This document shows, piece by piece, positions 37,401-44,651 of a stretch of DNA of 64,000 nucleotides. Source of the stretch: a bacterium (lineage in GTDB: Bacteria; 4484-113; JAFGCY01). The translations under genes and the position numbers were made by a program. Below the pieces are notes generated by a model, which was not told the origin of the DNA, searched no databases, and worked only from the letters and a program-made list of their open reading frames with translations. The stretch is from NCBI GenBank assembly GCA_020440605.1, contig JAGRNT010000010.1, positions 118,003 to 182,002 of the forward strand, given 5' to 3'. The stretch's first letter is position 1, and the number at the start of each line of letters is the position of its first letter.

Positions 37401-37664
37401 CATGCTCAGAGCGGCGGACTGCATGGAGAGGCCACTCTGGGCCAGATCCAGCGCGACCCAGCCCTTGTCATTTTCGGAGACGATGCGCTCCGCCCTGCTC
37501 AACTCACTGAGCGTCGGCAGACCTGCGTCTTCATGTGAGGGTACACCGGCAAGCTCCCCGCCGTCAGAGGCCAGGGGCAGTGGCATACCCGTATCTCCAC
37601 CTCCGCAGGAGGCGGTGGCAATTGCTGCCAGCAACACCAGCAGCAGCAGGCAACACTGTTTCAT
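34500..37664 (-). CDS. Array lipoprotein J: FN3/PKD/propeller-like surface protein
   Basis: 1054 residues. ATG 37664 is preceded by GGGTGA and 6 bases. Signal MKQCCLLLLVLLAAIATASC, Cys20. The N-terminal module has an internal duplication: LSMQSAA followed by LSMQSAG, encoded by a 21-base tandem repeat at 37391-37432. YYIGLADFQLGRW follows. FN3-like: DFAGYSVERSG to YRYRIRCHDIGGL. PKD-like: SASHDPDGDEITEY, LQPGCYTINC. It ends DGRWHILYHDQASGNIYIWSTV, which groups it with K rather than the other nine. It is monocistronic by layout: its own promoter upstream, then the promoter of I downstream. A modest hairpin (GCGACGGG/CCCGGGTCGC, with a 2-base bulge) near 34436-34457 may end its transcript. Confidence 0.88.
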   Translation of the reverse strand: MKQCCLLLLVLLAAIATASCGGGDTGMPLPLASDGGELAGVPSHEDAGLPTLSELSRAERIVSENDKGWVALDLAQSGLSMQSAALSMQSAGLEFGDSQAASWKVWGVSGLRGQQKPIGFSTVVTDLQGEYYIGLADFQLGRWNFEGPFTADAAIAHDPLAASPAYSNLVRDDETHYVAVLVPSGSSMLLQAASLQISGDSQAPAAVDASAVSGDAHVTLSWTSSLDAHLLDFAGYSVERSGISGGDFVSISQGLLQDTSFVDDNVVNDEIYRYRIRCHDIGGLSTAGSSVVAQPRSGNASAPVCLISMPSGPLAGPATLEIDLSASHDPDGDEITEYNFIINDYQNPISQSTPVLSTTLQPGCYTINCFVRAGGQTGYSTRMLRVYPTWKQQPALLSEGQYTVRRFDTAASGLHVPSGRVCTLILDRRTDSLMLLEEDGNGGMKEHLLRDDIGDYLLMGEPCMFQGDLYFPVNEFGGGTQFFCWDGGVLSAVGTASPGDEYFTNRNTLVAIGGRLLFFYTLPGASRRDVHAWDVFAQTSQLVAEDVGSYFCVCHNPVLDCIELGVDLNSEVSWRRLDAGLNLIDDETFSNSYIVNDRIAADPVTGDVYFFFGGSTVKDLRVLPAGEGTWSDELPPPIYANTEVPPSVMFIDGRCFVVFLDNLAELNIYEYSEGSYQHVAKLCDFMMQDFYTVSLGHDGRSVHYIDMITDYVNFAVREYEPDGTEVDLGSIPGTPDIGEQLMAVATESGLHASYYEGISSVLQSSTDAVNWTEPLADKVQGTHALLSDGEYAYHAHSFVDNAVISRLDGDSLTPVTARTAFDGRTLPVVSGGYGAIWLVDELTDGSPLSGISGTDSSFTAQMDAATVWGGALTYTRENFWKGIVLEGGASRESAGYITLVDDINTGSRRLFRPSDQMRSLDRLSSRRMDAAHFRDSGIGYGFAFYCSDLDQSAAARIVELDDNLRIEPVTLDAADRRRTVSAAQGHGYTGLGLISDMQGEDVRLEWSSWGQFERLSLPGMGWSSMHEIVVGPDGRWHILYHDQASGNIYIWSTV

Positions 37665-37743
37665 TTCAATTCACCCGTAGAGTTTGTTGTGTTGCCGAAT
37701 CGATTCAGCTATTGCGGGACACTCCCGCTTTGTCGACGCAGAT

Positions 37744-37815
37744 AGAATACCCGGCATTTAAGATCAGTAAAGGCCGGAACCCTTGTTCTGTCCCCCCATG
37801 TCCCATTGATGTCCC
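37744..37815 (-). promoter_or_regulatory. Conserved promoter/operator of lipoprotein J
   Basis: Same layout as for I: GGGAC at 37815-37811, 37804-37800 and 37794-37790, 18 bases, TTTACT (37771-37766), 16 bases, TATTCT (37749-37744). The leader contains GTCGAC, a GCGGGA/TCCCGC hairpin (37714-37728), the palindrome GAATCGATTC (37697-37706), and CTCTACGGGTGA before the ATG. Confidence 0.68.
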
Positions 37816-37851
37816 ATTCCTGGACCTGGGATAGGGTGCATGATGCGCAAA

Positions 37852-37877
37852 GCGGGCAGGCCAACCGGCCCACCCGC
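37852..37877 (-). terminator. Rho-independent terminator of lipoprotein K
   Basis: Minus strand: GCGGGTGGGCC, GGTT loop, GGCCTGCCCGC, an uninterrupted 11-pair stem including two G-U pairs, followed by TTTGCGC. It starts 21 bases after the stop of K, and the promoter of J lies beyond it, so K is transcribed alone. Confidence 0.75.
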
Positions 37878-37898
37878 CTTGCTTACCGTAATCGATAG

Positions 37899-40800
37899 CT
37901 AGATGGTGCTCCAGATCATGATGGAATCACTGGCCTGGTCATGGTAGAGAATGTGCCAGCGCCCATCAGGCCCGACCACGATCTCATGCATGTTCGACCA
38001 GCCGAAGTCCGGGGTGTCCAGGCGTTCGAAGTCACCGAGGATGTCCCATTCAAGGTAGACATCCTCTCCATTGTTATCTGCTACCAGTCCCAACCCGGCG
38101 GAACCGTGGGCATAGACCCCACTGACCGTCCGGCGGATGTCAGCCGATTCCAGCGGCAGCTGCACAACGCTGTAGGTAGCCTTGTCCAGTGAGATCCTCA
38201 TCGCCCTGCCGTCCTCGTCGGTCCCGCAGTAATAGTGGTGGCGGGAATTGCCGTCAGCCTTCTTCGAGGGGCAGTAGTCAAGCCTGCGCCCGTCCATGTG
38301 GTTCCTGGCCAGGATCATCGGATGTGCATCATGCAGTGTCGTGGCTCCATTGTAGGGATAGTTGAGGATGCTTACATGCTGTTGACCGTCGTCAAATTTG
38401 TCGCTGTCGGTGATGGCGATGGCCCCGAAGCCCAGCCCGGGTGAACCTCCGATCACTCCACGCCAGACGCTCCGGCCGCGGGTGCTCTCCACATTGTCAA
38501 ACTCCCAGCCGTTGGAACCGTACATGAAGTAGCTGGCAAAGTTGCGCTGGCAGTACCACTGGGCATTCAGGCTGCCGCCATGCAGGGGCAGGGCCTCGTC
38601 ATCATGCAGGGTCTCAGTGACCTTCAGATCGTACTGGTTGCCGTTGATGCGGGCATACTCGGCACTGCCATCCTGGCTGTTGCCGATGAAGGCCACAAAA
38701 CCGTCCGTCGTGAGCTGTGTGCGGCCACCGATCGCGAATGTCGCTCCATCATTGAATGTCTGGCCGTCGAAGCTCGTACGGTGCAGGGCATTCCTGTTGC
38801 GGTAGTAGGAGACCACCAGGCTGTTCCCGGCGCGTACAGCCTGCAGCTGCGCACCAAGCAGTGAAGTGTTGCGGATTTCATGGGCGACCTCCATTCCCTC
38901 CGCCGTGACGTCCACGAATGACGCAGCTCCGGGACTGTAGTCAAGTCCGACATAGCGCAGCTCAGCATCCCGGCCTGCAGACAGCCAGAATCTGTCGGGG
39001 AATACGAAATCATCAATGCTGTACAGCTTACTGATTCCGCCGACAGTGACATCGTAGAGAATTGCATTGGCAAACAGGTCCTGCAGTACCAGCAGCAGCC
39101 TGCCGTCGCGGAAGAACAGCCGGACCCGTGAATCTTCAAGCATCAGGACCGAGGAAACAGTTGGCAGTGACCAGCTGCTGTCCCCGTACGGCAGGGTGCG
39201 GATCTCCATCTTCGGGGAACCCCTGTAGACGAGGTACAGGTCCCGCGTTGCCGGATCGGCAATCATGTCCGCTTCCAGCGGCAGGACCTCCGGCAGTGCC
39301 TGACTGCCAATCAGGTTGAAGTCACCATCAAAGCGCACCCAGAAGCCGCCCTCATCCTTCTCCAGCAGCAGGTCCAGATGCTCCCCGGCTGGATCCACAC
39401 AGGCCTTGAAGCGGGCGAAGGAGTACTCGTCCAACGTGAAGTCCTCCCCCGTGAACACATCCCTCGCGCGGATATGGAAGCGCGGCAGGGAGGAGCGCGC
39501 ATGGATCAGCAGCAGGCGTCCCGCGAACGAAACGAGCAGGTCCTGCAGAGCCGTGAAGGAACGTTTCATGTCAAGCTCGAACTTGTAGAGTGCATCGCCA
39601 TCCCAGCAGACCATGCTGCGCCTTTCGGAGGTGTCGCAGACGGACCAGAACAGCTTGCCGTCAAACTCGGCAGCCTCGGTGATGCTGAGCAGCTGGCCGG
39701 TCGCACCGAAGAGCTGGTGTTCCTCCACGTTGCCATCCGCGTCCTCCTCCAGCATGGCGATGTTGTTGGTCACCATGTCGAAGTAGAGCGTGCAGAGCAT
39801 GCCGCTCGGCGTGTGCATTCCCGCGGATGCCAGATGCACCCTGGAGCTGGTCTCCTGCGCCGCCTCAACCAGCGAGGGTTGCGCCTTCCACTGGGGATAG
39901 ACCGTGATCGTTGCGAAGCTGTAACCGACGCCGACCGAACCGTCACTGACACTGCCGGAAATGTTGTAGCTGCCCGGCTGCAGAGCGGTTGTCAGCACAG
40001 GCGTGGACTGGTTCACCACTCCCTTGCCGAAGCCGAAATTGAAACTGTAGTTCGTGATCTGGTCGCCATCCGGGTCATAGCTGCCGGAGAGGTCTATCGT
40101 GACCTCGGCAGGCCCGGCGAAGGGTCCTTCCGTGAGCTGCATCACGCAGACGGGCGGATTGTTGGCACCGGGCTCTGTGCTGCAGACATCCACGGCGGAC
40201 ACCGAGCTGGCTCCGGACATGCTGTGATAGCGCATCCGGTAGCGGTAGGCCATGCCCTGCTCCACGTCCTGATCAACCCATGAGTTCCCGCGGAGCGGTT
40301 CACCGGAGACGTTGTGGAACTCTCCGGAGAACAGACCGGCGCGCTCAATGCTGTAACCGGCGAAGTCCAGATCCTCATAGTCGTCAGTATTGTTCCAGTG
40401 CACCATGATGTAGTCATCACCGGGCGAGCAGGCAATCAGCCCTGCCGGGGGTGCCCCGCCATCGCTTGCCAGACCGATTGAGACGGATTCCAGCTTCAGA
40501 CTGGAACCCTCTGTTGCCAGCAGAGCAACATAGTGCCGTCTGCCATCCTGGAGCAGGTTGCTCAGAGCAGGCGTGGCAGCGGCCGGATCATGGTCCAGCT
40601 GCATGGATTCGCTGTAAGGGCCGTGGAATTGCCAGCGGCCCAGCCTGTAGTCCGCCACTCCGATGTAATACTCACCCTCGACAGCGGAAACGCTGGTGGC
40701 AATTGCGGCGGGCTTCGTTTCAGGGCTGAAGCCGCTCACTCCCCAGAGCTGCCAGGCAATGCCGTTACCTGCATCGAACTCGAGCAGGCCGTTGTCGATT

Positions 40801-41060
40801 TCGACACCCTGGGAGCGTTCGGCCCTGTAGGTCTGGTACAGGCTGATGTCATACCAGCCCTGCTCCGCACCGCTGATGCTGCGCCCTGGTTCCTGCAGTT
40901 CAGTGAGGTCCGGCAGGCCTTCCATGGCGTTAGCCGGAACATCCGTACCGGATGGCAGGATGCCGTCCGGCTGCAGGGCTATCCCTGCACCACCTCCTCC
41001 GCAGGAGGCCATCATCATGACTGCCAGCATGGCCAGCAGCACGAGGCAACAAGTCTTCAT
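37899..41060 (-). CDS. Array lipoprotein K: first member of the array
   Basis: 1053 residues from ATG 41060. A GTG three codons upstream lies inside GGGTGA and is the ribosome site rather than the start. Signal MKTCCLVLLAMLAVMMMASC, Cys20. N-terminal module: SISGAEQGWYDISLYQ, YYIGVADYRLGRW, HYVALLATEGSSLKL. FN3-like: DFAGYSIERAG to YRYRMRYHSMSGA. PKD-like: SGSYDPDGDQITNY, LQPGSYNISG. It ends DGRWHILYHDQASDSIMIWSTI. Nearest relative J. It has a dedicated promoter upstream and terminator downstream, so it is probably regulated in parallel with I and J rather than in an operon with them. Confidence 0.88.
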   Translation of the reverse strand: MKTCCLVLLAMLAVMMMASCGGGGAGIALQPDGILPSGTDVPANAMEGLPDLTELQEPGRSISGAEQGWYDISLYQTYRAERSQGVEIDNGLLEFDAGNGIAWQLWGVSGFSPETKPAAIATSVSAVEGEYYIGVADYRLGRWQFHGPYSESMQLDHDPAAATPALSNLLQDGRRHYVALLATEGSSLKLESVSIGLASDGGAPPAGLIACSPGDDYIMVHWNNTDDYEDLDFAGYSIERAGLFSGEFHNVSGEPLRGNSWVDQDVEQGMAYRYRMRYHSMSGASSVSAVDVCSTEPGANNPPVCVMQLTEGPFAGPAEVTIDLSGSYDPDGDQITNYSFNFGFGKGVVNQSTPVLTTALQPGSYNISGSVSDGSVGVGYSFATITVYPQWKAQPSLVEAAQETSSRVHLASAGMHTPSGMLCTLYFDMVTNNIAMLEEDADGNVEEHQLFGATGQLLSITEAAEFDGKLFWSVCDTSERRSMVCWDGDALYKFELDMKRSFTALQDLLVSFAGRLLLIHARSSLPRFHIRARDVFTGEDFTLDEYSFARFKACVDPAGEHLDLLLEKDEGGFWVRFDGDFNLIGSQALPEVLPLEADMIADPATRDLYLVYRGSPKMEIRTLPYGDSSWSLPTVSSVLMLEDSRVRLFFRDGRLLLVLQDLFANAILYDVTVGGISKLYSIDDFVFPDRFWLSAGRDAELRYVGLDYSPGAASFVDVTAEGMEVAHEIRNTSLLGAQLQAVRAGNSLVVSYYRNRNALHRTSFDGQTFNDGATFAIGGRTQLTTDGFVAFIGNSQDGSAEYARINGNQYDLKVTETLHDDEALPLHGGSLNAQWYCQRNFASYFMYGSNGWEFDNVESTRGRSVWRGVIGGSPGLGFGAIAITDSDKFDDGQQHVSILNYPYNGATTLHDAHPMILARNHMDGRRLDYCPSKKADGNSRHHYYCGTDEDGRAMRISLDKATYSVVQLPLESADIRRTVSGVYAHGSAGLGLVADNNGEDVYLEWDILGDFERLDTPDFGWSNMHEIVVGPDGRWHILYHDQASDSIMIWSTI

Positions 41061-41139
41061 TACAATCACCCGTAGAGCTTTGCTTGTTGCCGAATCGATT
41101 CAGCTGTTGCGGTTGTCACACCGCCTTGTCGACGCGGAT

Positions 41140-41211
41140 AGGATACCGCGCAATCCAGATCAGTAAAGGCCTGATCCTGGGTTTTGTCCCCCCATGTCCC
41201 CTTGATGTCCC
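41140..41211 (-). promoter_or_regulatory. Conserved promoter/operator of lipoprotein K
   Basis: GGGAC at 41211-41207, 41200-41196 and 41190-41186, 18 bases, TTTACT (41167-41162), 16 bases, TATCCT (41145-41140). The leader repeats the plan at J: hairpin GCGGT/ACCGC (41109-41124) with a different sequence but the same position, palindrome GAATCGATTC (41092-41101), then GCTCTACGGGTGA. Confidence 0.68.
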
Positions 41212-41281
41212 ATTGGCATTCGCTATCCCTCGTGCATCTCCGGGATGCTTTCAGCCCTGCTCCGGAACGGACTGCCGCTGC

Positions 41282-42208
41282 TCAGTCCGCTTCCCGCAGG
41301 ATCGTCTCGATCAGTGCCCGCGACCTGTCCTGCGCATCTTTCTGAGCAGCCGGATCTGCCAGAGTGATTAGGGCTTTCCAGAGCGTCCAGGCAGCACCGC
41401 GCAGCCACAGTCCGGCATCAGCCCCGCATTCATTCCTGAAACAGCAGCGGGCAGGCGGATCCAAGAGAGTCCAGGCAATACTCATGTCACAGGCCGGATC
41501 CCCCGCAGCCAGGCCGCCCCAGTCGATCACTGCCGTGAGCCGGCCATCATGCAGCAGGATGTTGCCGGGGTAGAGATCACCGTGCACCCAGCGTGCGGCA
41601 CTTTCGGCTCCGGAAGCCAGTGCCGCCTGCCAGAGCTGCTCAGCCGCAGAAACATCCATGCTTCCACTGAGTGCCTCGAGCGCAGCCCGGACCTCGCCAT
41701 CGTACTCCGCCAGGGATCCACCCCTGTGGAAGTTGTGCTGACCTGGCGCGGGGACGCCGGCAGTGCTCAATGACCACAGCTCAACGCTGAACTCCGCGAG
41801 CTGGCTGGCCAGGGCAGTCCGGTCATTGATGATTCCGGGGTGTGCTGCTTCGCCTTCGATCCAGCGCCTGATTGACCAGGTCCAGGGGTAACCACAGCCC
41901 GCGCGACCGGATACCAGCACAACAGGCACGCTGACACTGAGCCTGTCCGCCAGGAATGGCAACCATTGAATCTCCTTGGCGACCTGGGCCACATAGCGCT
42001 CAGCACTGGGCAGGCGCAGCAGCAGTTCCTCTCCCAGACGGAAGCTGCGGTTGTCCCAGCCCGGTGGATCCACACAGCGGATTGGCAATTCCGCCAAGTG
42101 CGGAAACTGCTGCTTCAGCAGGCAGTGCACGACGGCTTCCGGTACATCCAGGCGTCCGTCAGGATCAGCCTGCAGTTCCATATCCTGCCGCTCCCGATCG
42201 TCAGTCAT
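41282..42208 (-). CDS. APH-family (aminoglycoside phosphotransferase-like) small-molecule kinase
   Basis: 308 residues, cytoplasmic. The catalytic loop HGDLYPGN (H209, D211, N216) and the metal-binding IDWGG (D229) are intact, and GWDNRSFRLGEELLLRLP at about 50-67 is the usual N-lobe nucleotide-binding start of the APH/choline kinase superfamily. It should transfer phosphate from ATP to a hydroxyl of a small molecule. The substrate cannot be read from the sequence, and antibiotic resistance should not be assumed. Its ATG overlaps the TGA of the upstream peptidase gene (TGATG) and has no ribosome site, so translation is probably coupled. Last gene of the three-gene operon starting at 45374. 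Confidence 0.85.
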   Translation of the reverse strand: MTDDRERQDMELQADPDGRLDVPEAVVHCLLKQQFPHLAELPIRCVDPPGWDNRSFRLGEELLLRLPSAERYVAQVAKEIQWLPFLADRLSVSVPVVLVSGRAGCGYPWTWSIRRWIEGEAAHPGIINDRTALASQLAEFSVELWSLSTAGVPAPGQHNFHRGGSLAEYDGEVRAALEALSGSMDVSAAEQLWQAALASGAESAARWVHGDLYPGNILLHDGRLTAVIDWGGLAAGDPACDMSIAWTLLDPPARCCFRNECGADAGLWLRGAAWTLWKALITLADPAAQKDAQDRSRALIETILREAD

Positions 42209-44595
42209 CAGCCCGCGCCGTCCAGCTCCTCAAGGCGGGCCGTGGCCTGCTGCACCTCGCGCATCAGTCCCAGGGCGGGGCCGCGCTCAATCACTTCCTG
42301 CAGGGCATTGCGTTCCTCCTGCTCATGTCCCTGCTCACGGTGGATGCGCGACAGCAGCCAGTAGGCCTTGACCGAAGTGGCTTCGTCGCTGCTTTCCAGC
42401 AGCTCCCAGGCCTGCTTCTCCGCCTCCACGACATTGCCGCTGCGCAGGGTCAGATCGGCGACGAGGTAATGATCCTTCGGCTCACTGCGATACTCCAAAG
42501 CACGCCTGGCGCAGTAGAGCGCGCCTTCGTAATCCCCCATGCCCATCTTGCGGTAGGTCGGATTGAGCCAGTCCAGCAGCCGCGCGTAGTTGTCACGCGA
42601 GGGCGTGCGGACCATCTCACGGTAGCTTTCATCGTCAGCATCAGCCTCATCATAGACACCCTGCATCACGTAGCGCTCGAACACGCCTGCACCTTCCGCA
42701 TTGCCGGCGCTGAGCATCCCGCCCAGCACTGCATCGTCGTCAACGGCACTGCCAAAGGCGTGCCCGGCATACATGCTCTTCAGCACGGGGTCCAGCCCGC
42801 CGGGCAGGCGGTTGTCAAGGGTCAGCAGGAAGCCGGCGCTGTTGTGGTAGATCGCCGCGCTGTCATCCAGTTCATCGCGGCGCGGCAGCGGCAGCGGCAA
42901 TTCATGCGCCAGCCCGAAGTTGATCAGGTAACGGCGGTAGCTCAGCGGGTCCTCACCGTAGTCCCCGCCGAAATTCTCGAGAAATTTGGCAGCGGCGTAG
43001 TTGGCCATGCCTTCCTGGAACCAGCGCGGCCCGGAGAAACCCTGGCCCCACCAGATGTGAGCCACTTCATGCGTGACCAGCGGAATCCCGCTGCGGCTGC
43101 CGAGAATGAACACGAAGCCGGCATCCTCAAAGGCCTGCACGCCTTCCTCATCCGGCAGCAGGAACACCCGCAGCCGGTGCCGGCCGCTGGCATCCGCCGG
43201 ACCCAGCGGTCCCCAGAGTTCCGTGAAGTAGCCGATCATGTCTCCGAGGCAGGCGATATAGCCAAGCTCCTCAACTCCGCCGATCAGACTCTCCGGGGCG
43301 AAAACCTCCACACTGCCCCAGTCCGTTGCCAGCTCGCGGCTCGGGAAGGCAGTTGCCACCAGCATCTGGCTGCGCGTGCTGCCCTGCCAGGCGTGCACCA
43401 CTCCATCTCCGGCCGGCAGTTCCGTGGAGCCATCGCTGGCAGCCACGACCCGGAGCGCGGGATCGGAGGTCTGCACGCTGATCGTGATGTCGGTCGGGCT
43501 GTCCTCACCGGGCCATAGTGCGGCGGTATCGAAGCGGTAGGCTCCGCCGTAGCCGATTCCGCTGAAGCTCTGCGGTACGTCGCAGTCCGCGAACAGCAGC
43601 AGCTGGTACTCCTGCCCGGCCTGGAATTCGCCTTCCACGCGCAGCTGCCAGTCGGAGAGGCCGGCGCCACCGCGCCGGAATCCGTATTCCCTGCCGTTGC
43701 CATCCTTCACTGAGCTGATCTCCAGCCAGGGATAGCTCACCAGGTTGAGGACCCTGGCATCCGCGGCCACGCTCAGGCGGGCGTCCACGGCCGCCTGCAG
43801 CCGGCCGGGCTGATCCGCATTCCCCTCGCTGAAGAAGTAGGTGTAGCCGATGCTTTGGAAGTCCACGTTGTCATCGAGCTCCGCTTCCTCCGGGGCCCAG
43901 GGTACGCGGTAGAAATCGATGCCACGCGTGTAGTCAGTGATCGTGGCCTCGGTGCCGGTGGCATCCACGCGGTAATCCCAGCGGGTCTCAGCGTCATCCC
44001 AGATTGCCATGAAGAATTCCCGGGCCTTCGGGTAGCGCATCGTCAGCCCTTCGCCACCACCGGCCCCGGCGAAGTGGCCCATCCCGCCGCCCATTCCGAC
44101 ATTGTCAACCCAGGCATCACTCATGCTCTGCAGGTAGATCTCGCGGAACTGCTCCTGCTCCTTCCTGTCCAGATCCTGCCAGGTGCGGATCTGCGTGGTC
44201 AGCCCCGAGGGGATGATCCGCGCATCCGCGGTGAGCGCGGAACTCAGATAGGCCTTCTCGATCTGGATGCGGCGCACGCGTCTGTTGGGCGTGATCTCAT
44301 TGAACAGGTTGAGCGCAGCGGGTCCATCGTCCAGACCGTCCAGATCCATCCTTGCATCACCGATGAACAGCCCGCCCATTCTGCGCGGCAGGTTGGGGAA
44401 GATCCCCACCACGCCCTGCTCGATGTGCAGGTCGCCATGCGGAAGCTCAGCCTGCACATCCTGGATGCTCAGATAGCTGGCCTGCTCGAGGTTGGCCTGC
44501 GGATCCTCAGATGCCGCCGGCTGCTGCGCCATGGCGGGAATTGCGGCCAGGGCCACTGCCAGCAGAAGGATGATGAACGGTGCTGCCTGCCTCAC
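42208..44595 (-). CDS. Exported gluzincin-type metallopeptidase with C-terminal TPR region
   Basis: 795 residues from GTG 44595, with a perfect GGAGGT 6 bases upstream. Signal peptide at 1-23 (cleavage after AMA). Zinc site HEVAH (H509, E510, H513) followed by WWG and the third ligand in WFQEGMANY (E528), as in M1-like gluzincins. The gap between the second His and the Glu is 14 residues, not the 18 of classical M1 aminopeptidases, and no GxMEN exopeptidase motif is visible upstream; the enzyme may therefore be a distinct gluzincin. The N-terminal 450 residues are beta-rich, as in M1 N-domains. Residues about 690-790 form TPR-like helical repeats. Likely periplasmic or surface peptidase; substrate unknown. 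Confidence 0.82.
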   Translation of the reverse strand: MRQAAPFIILLLAVALAAIPAMAQQPAASEDPQANLEQASYLSIQDVQAELPHGDLHIEQGVVGIFPNLPRRMGGLFIGDARMDLDGLDDGPAALNLFNEITPNRRVRRIQIEKAYLSSALTADARIIPSGLTTQIRTWQDLDRKEQEQFREIYLQSMSDAWVDNVGMGGGMGHFAGAGGGEGLTMRYPKAREFFMAIWDDAETRWDYRVDATGTEATITDYTRGIDFYRVPWAPEEAELDDNVDFQSIGYTYFFSEGNADQPGRLQAAVDARLSVAADARVLNLVSYPWLEISSVKDGNGREYGFRRGGAGLSDWQLRVEGEFQAGQEYQLLLFADCDVPQSFSGIGYGGAYRFDTAALWPGEDSPTDITISVQTSDPALRVVAASDGSTELPAGDGVVHAWQGSTRSQMLVATAFPSRELATDWGSVEVFAPESLIGGVEELGYIACLGDMIGYFTELWGPLGPADASGRHRLRVFLLPDEEGVQAFEDAGFVFILGSRSGIPLVTHEVAHIWWGQGFSGPRWFQEGMANYAAAKFLENFGGDYGEDPLSYRRYLINFGLAHELPLPLPRRDELDDSAAIYHNSAGFLLTLDNRLPGGLDPVLKSMYAGHAFGSAVDDDAVLGGMLSAGNAEGAGVFERYVMQGVYDEADADDESYREMVRTPSRDNYARLLDWLNPTYRKMGMGDYEGALYCARRALEYRSEPKDHYLVADLTLRSGNVVEAEKQAWELLESSDEATSVKAYWLLSRIHREQGHEQEERNALQEVIERGPALGLMREVQQATARLEELDGAG

Positions 44596-44651
44596 GTGAG
44601 ACCTCCAGAGTCAGATCCGTCCAGCATAGCCTATGCAGGGCAGCCTCCGAT

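Noticed and set aside
4793..41060. Array as a CRISPR, phage or integrative element
   Set aside because: There are no short regularly spaced repeats, integrase, transposase, phage structural genes or attachment-site duplications; the repetition is at the level of whole 3.2-kb coding units.
41282..42208. Reading the APH-family gene as an antibiotic-resistance gene
   Set aside because: The superfamily includes many kinases of metabolites; nothing in the sequence or neighbours indicates an antibiotic substrate.
41956..43518. 520-codon plus-strand frame opposite the metallopeptidase/APH genes
   Set aside because: The minus strand carries HEVAH and HGDLYPGN motifs; the plus frame spans the border of two real genes and shows no domain.
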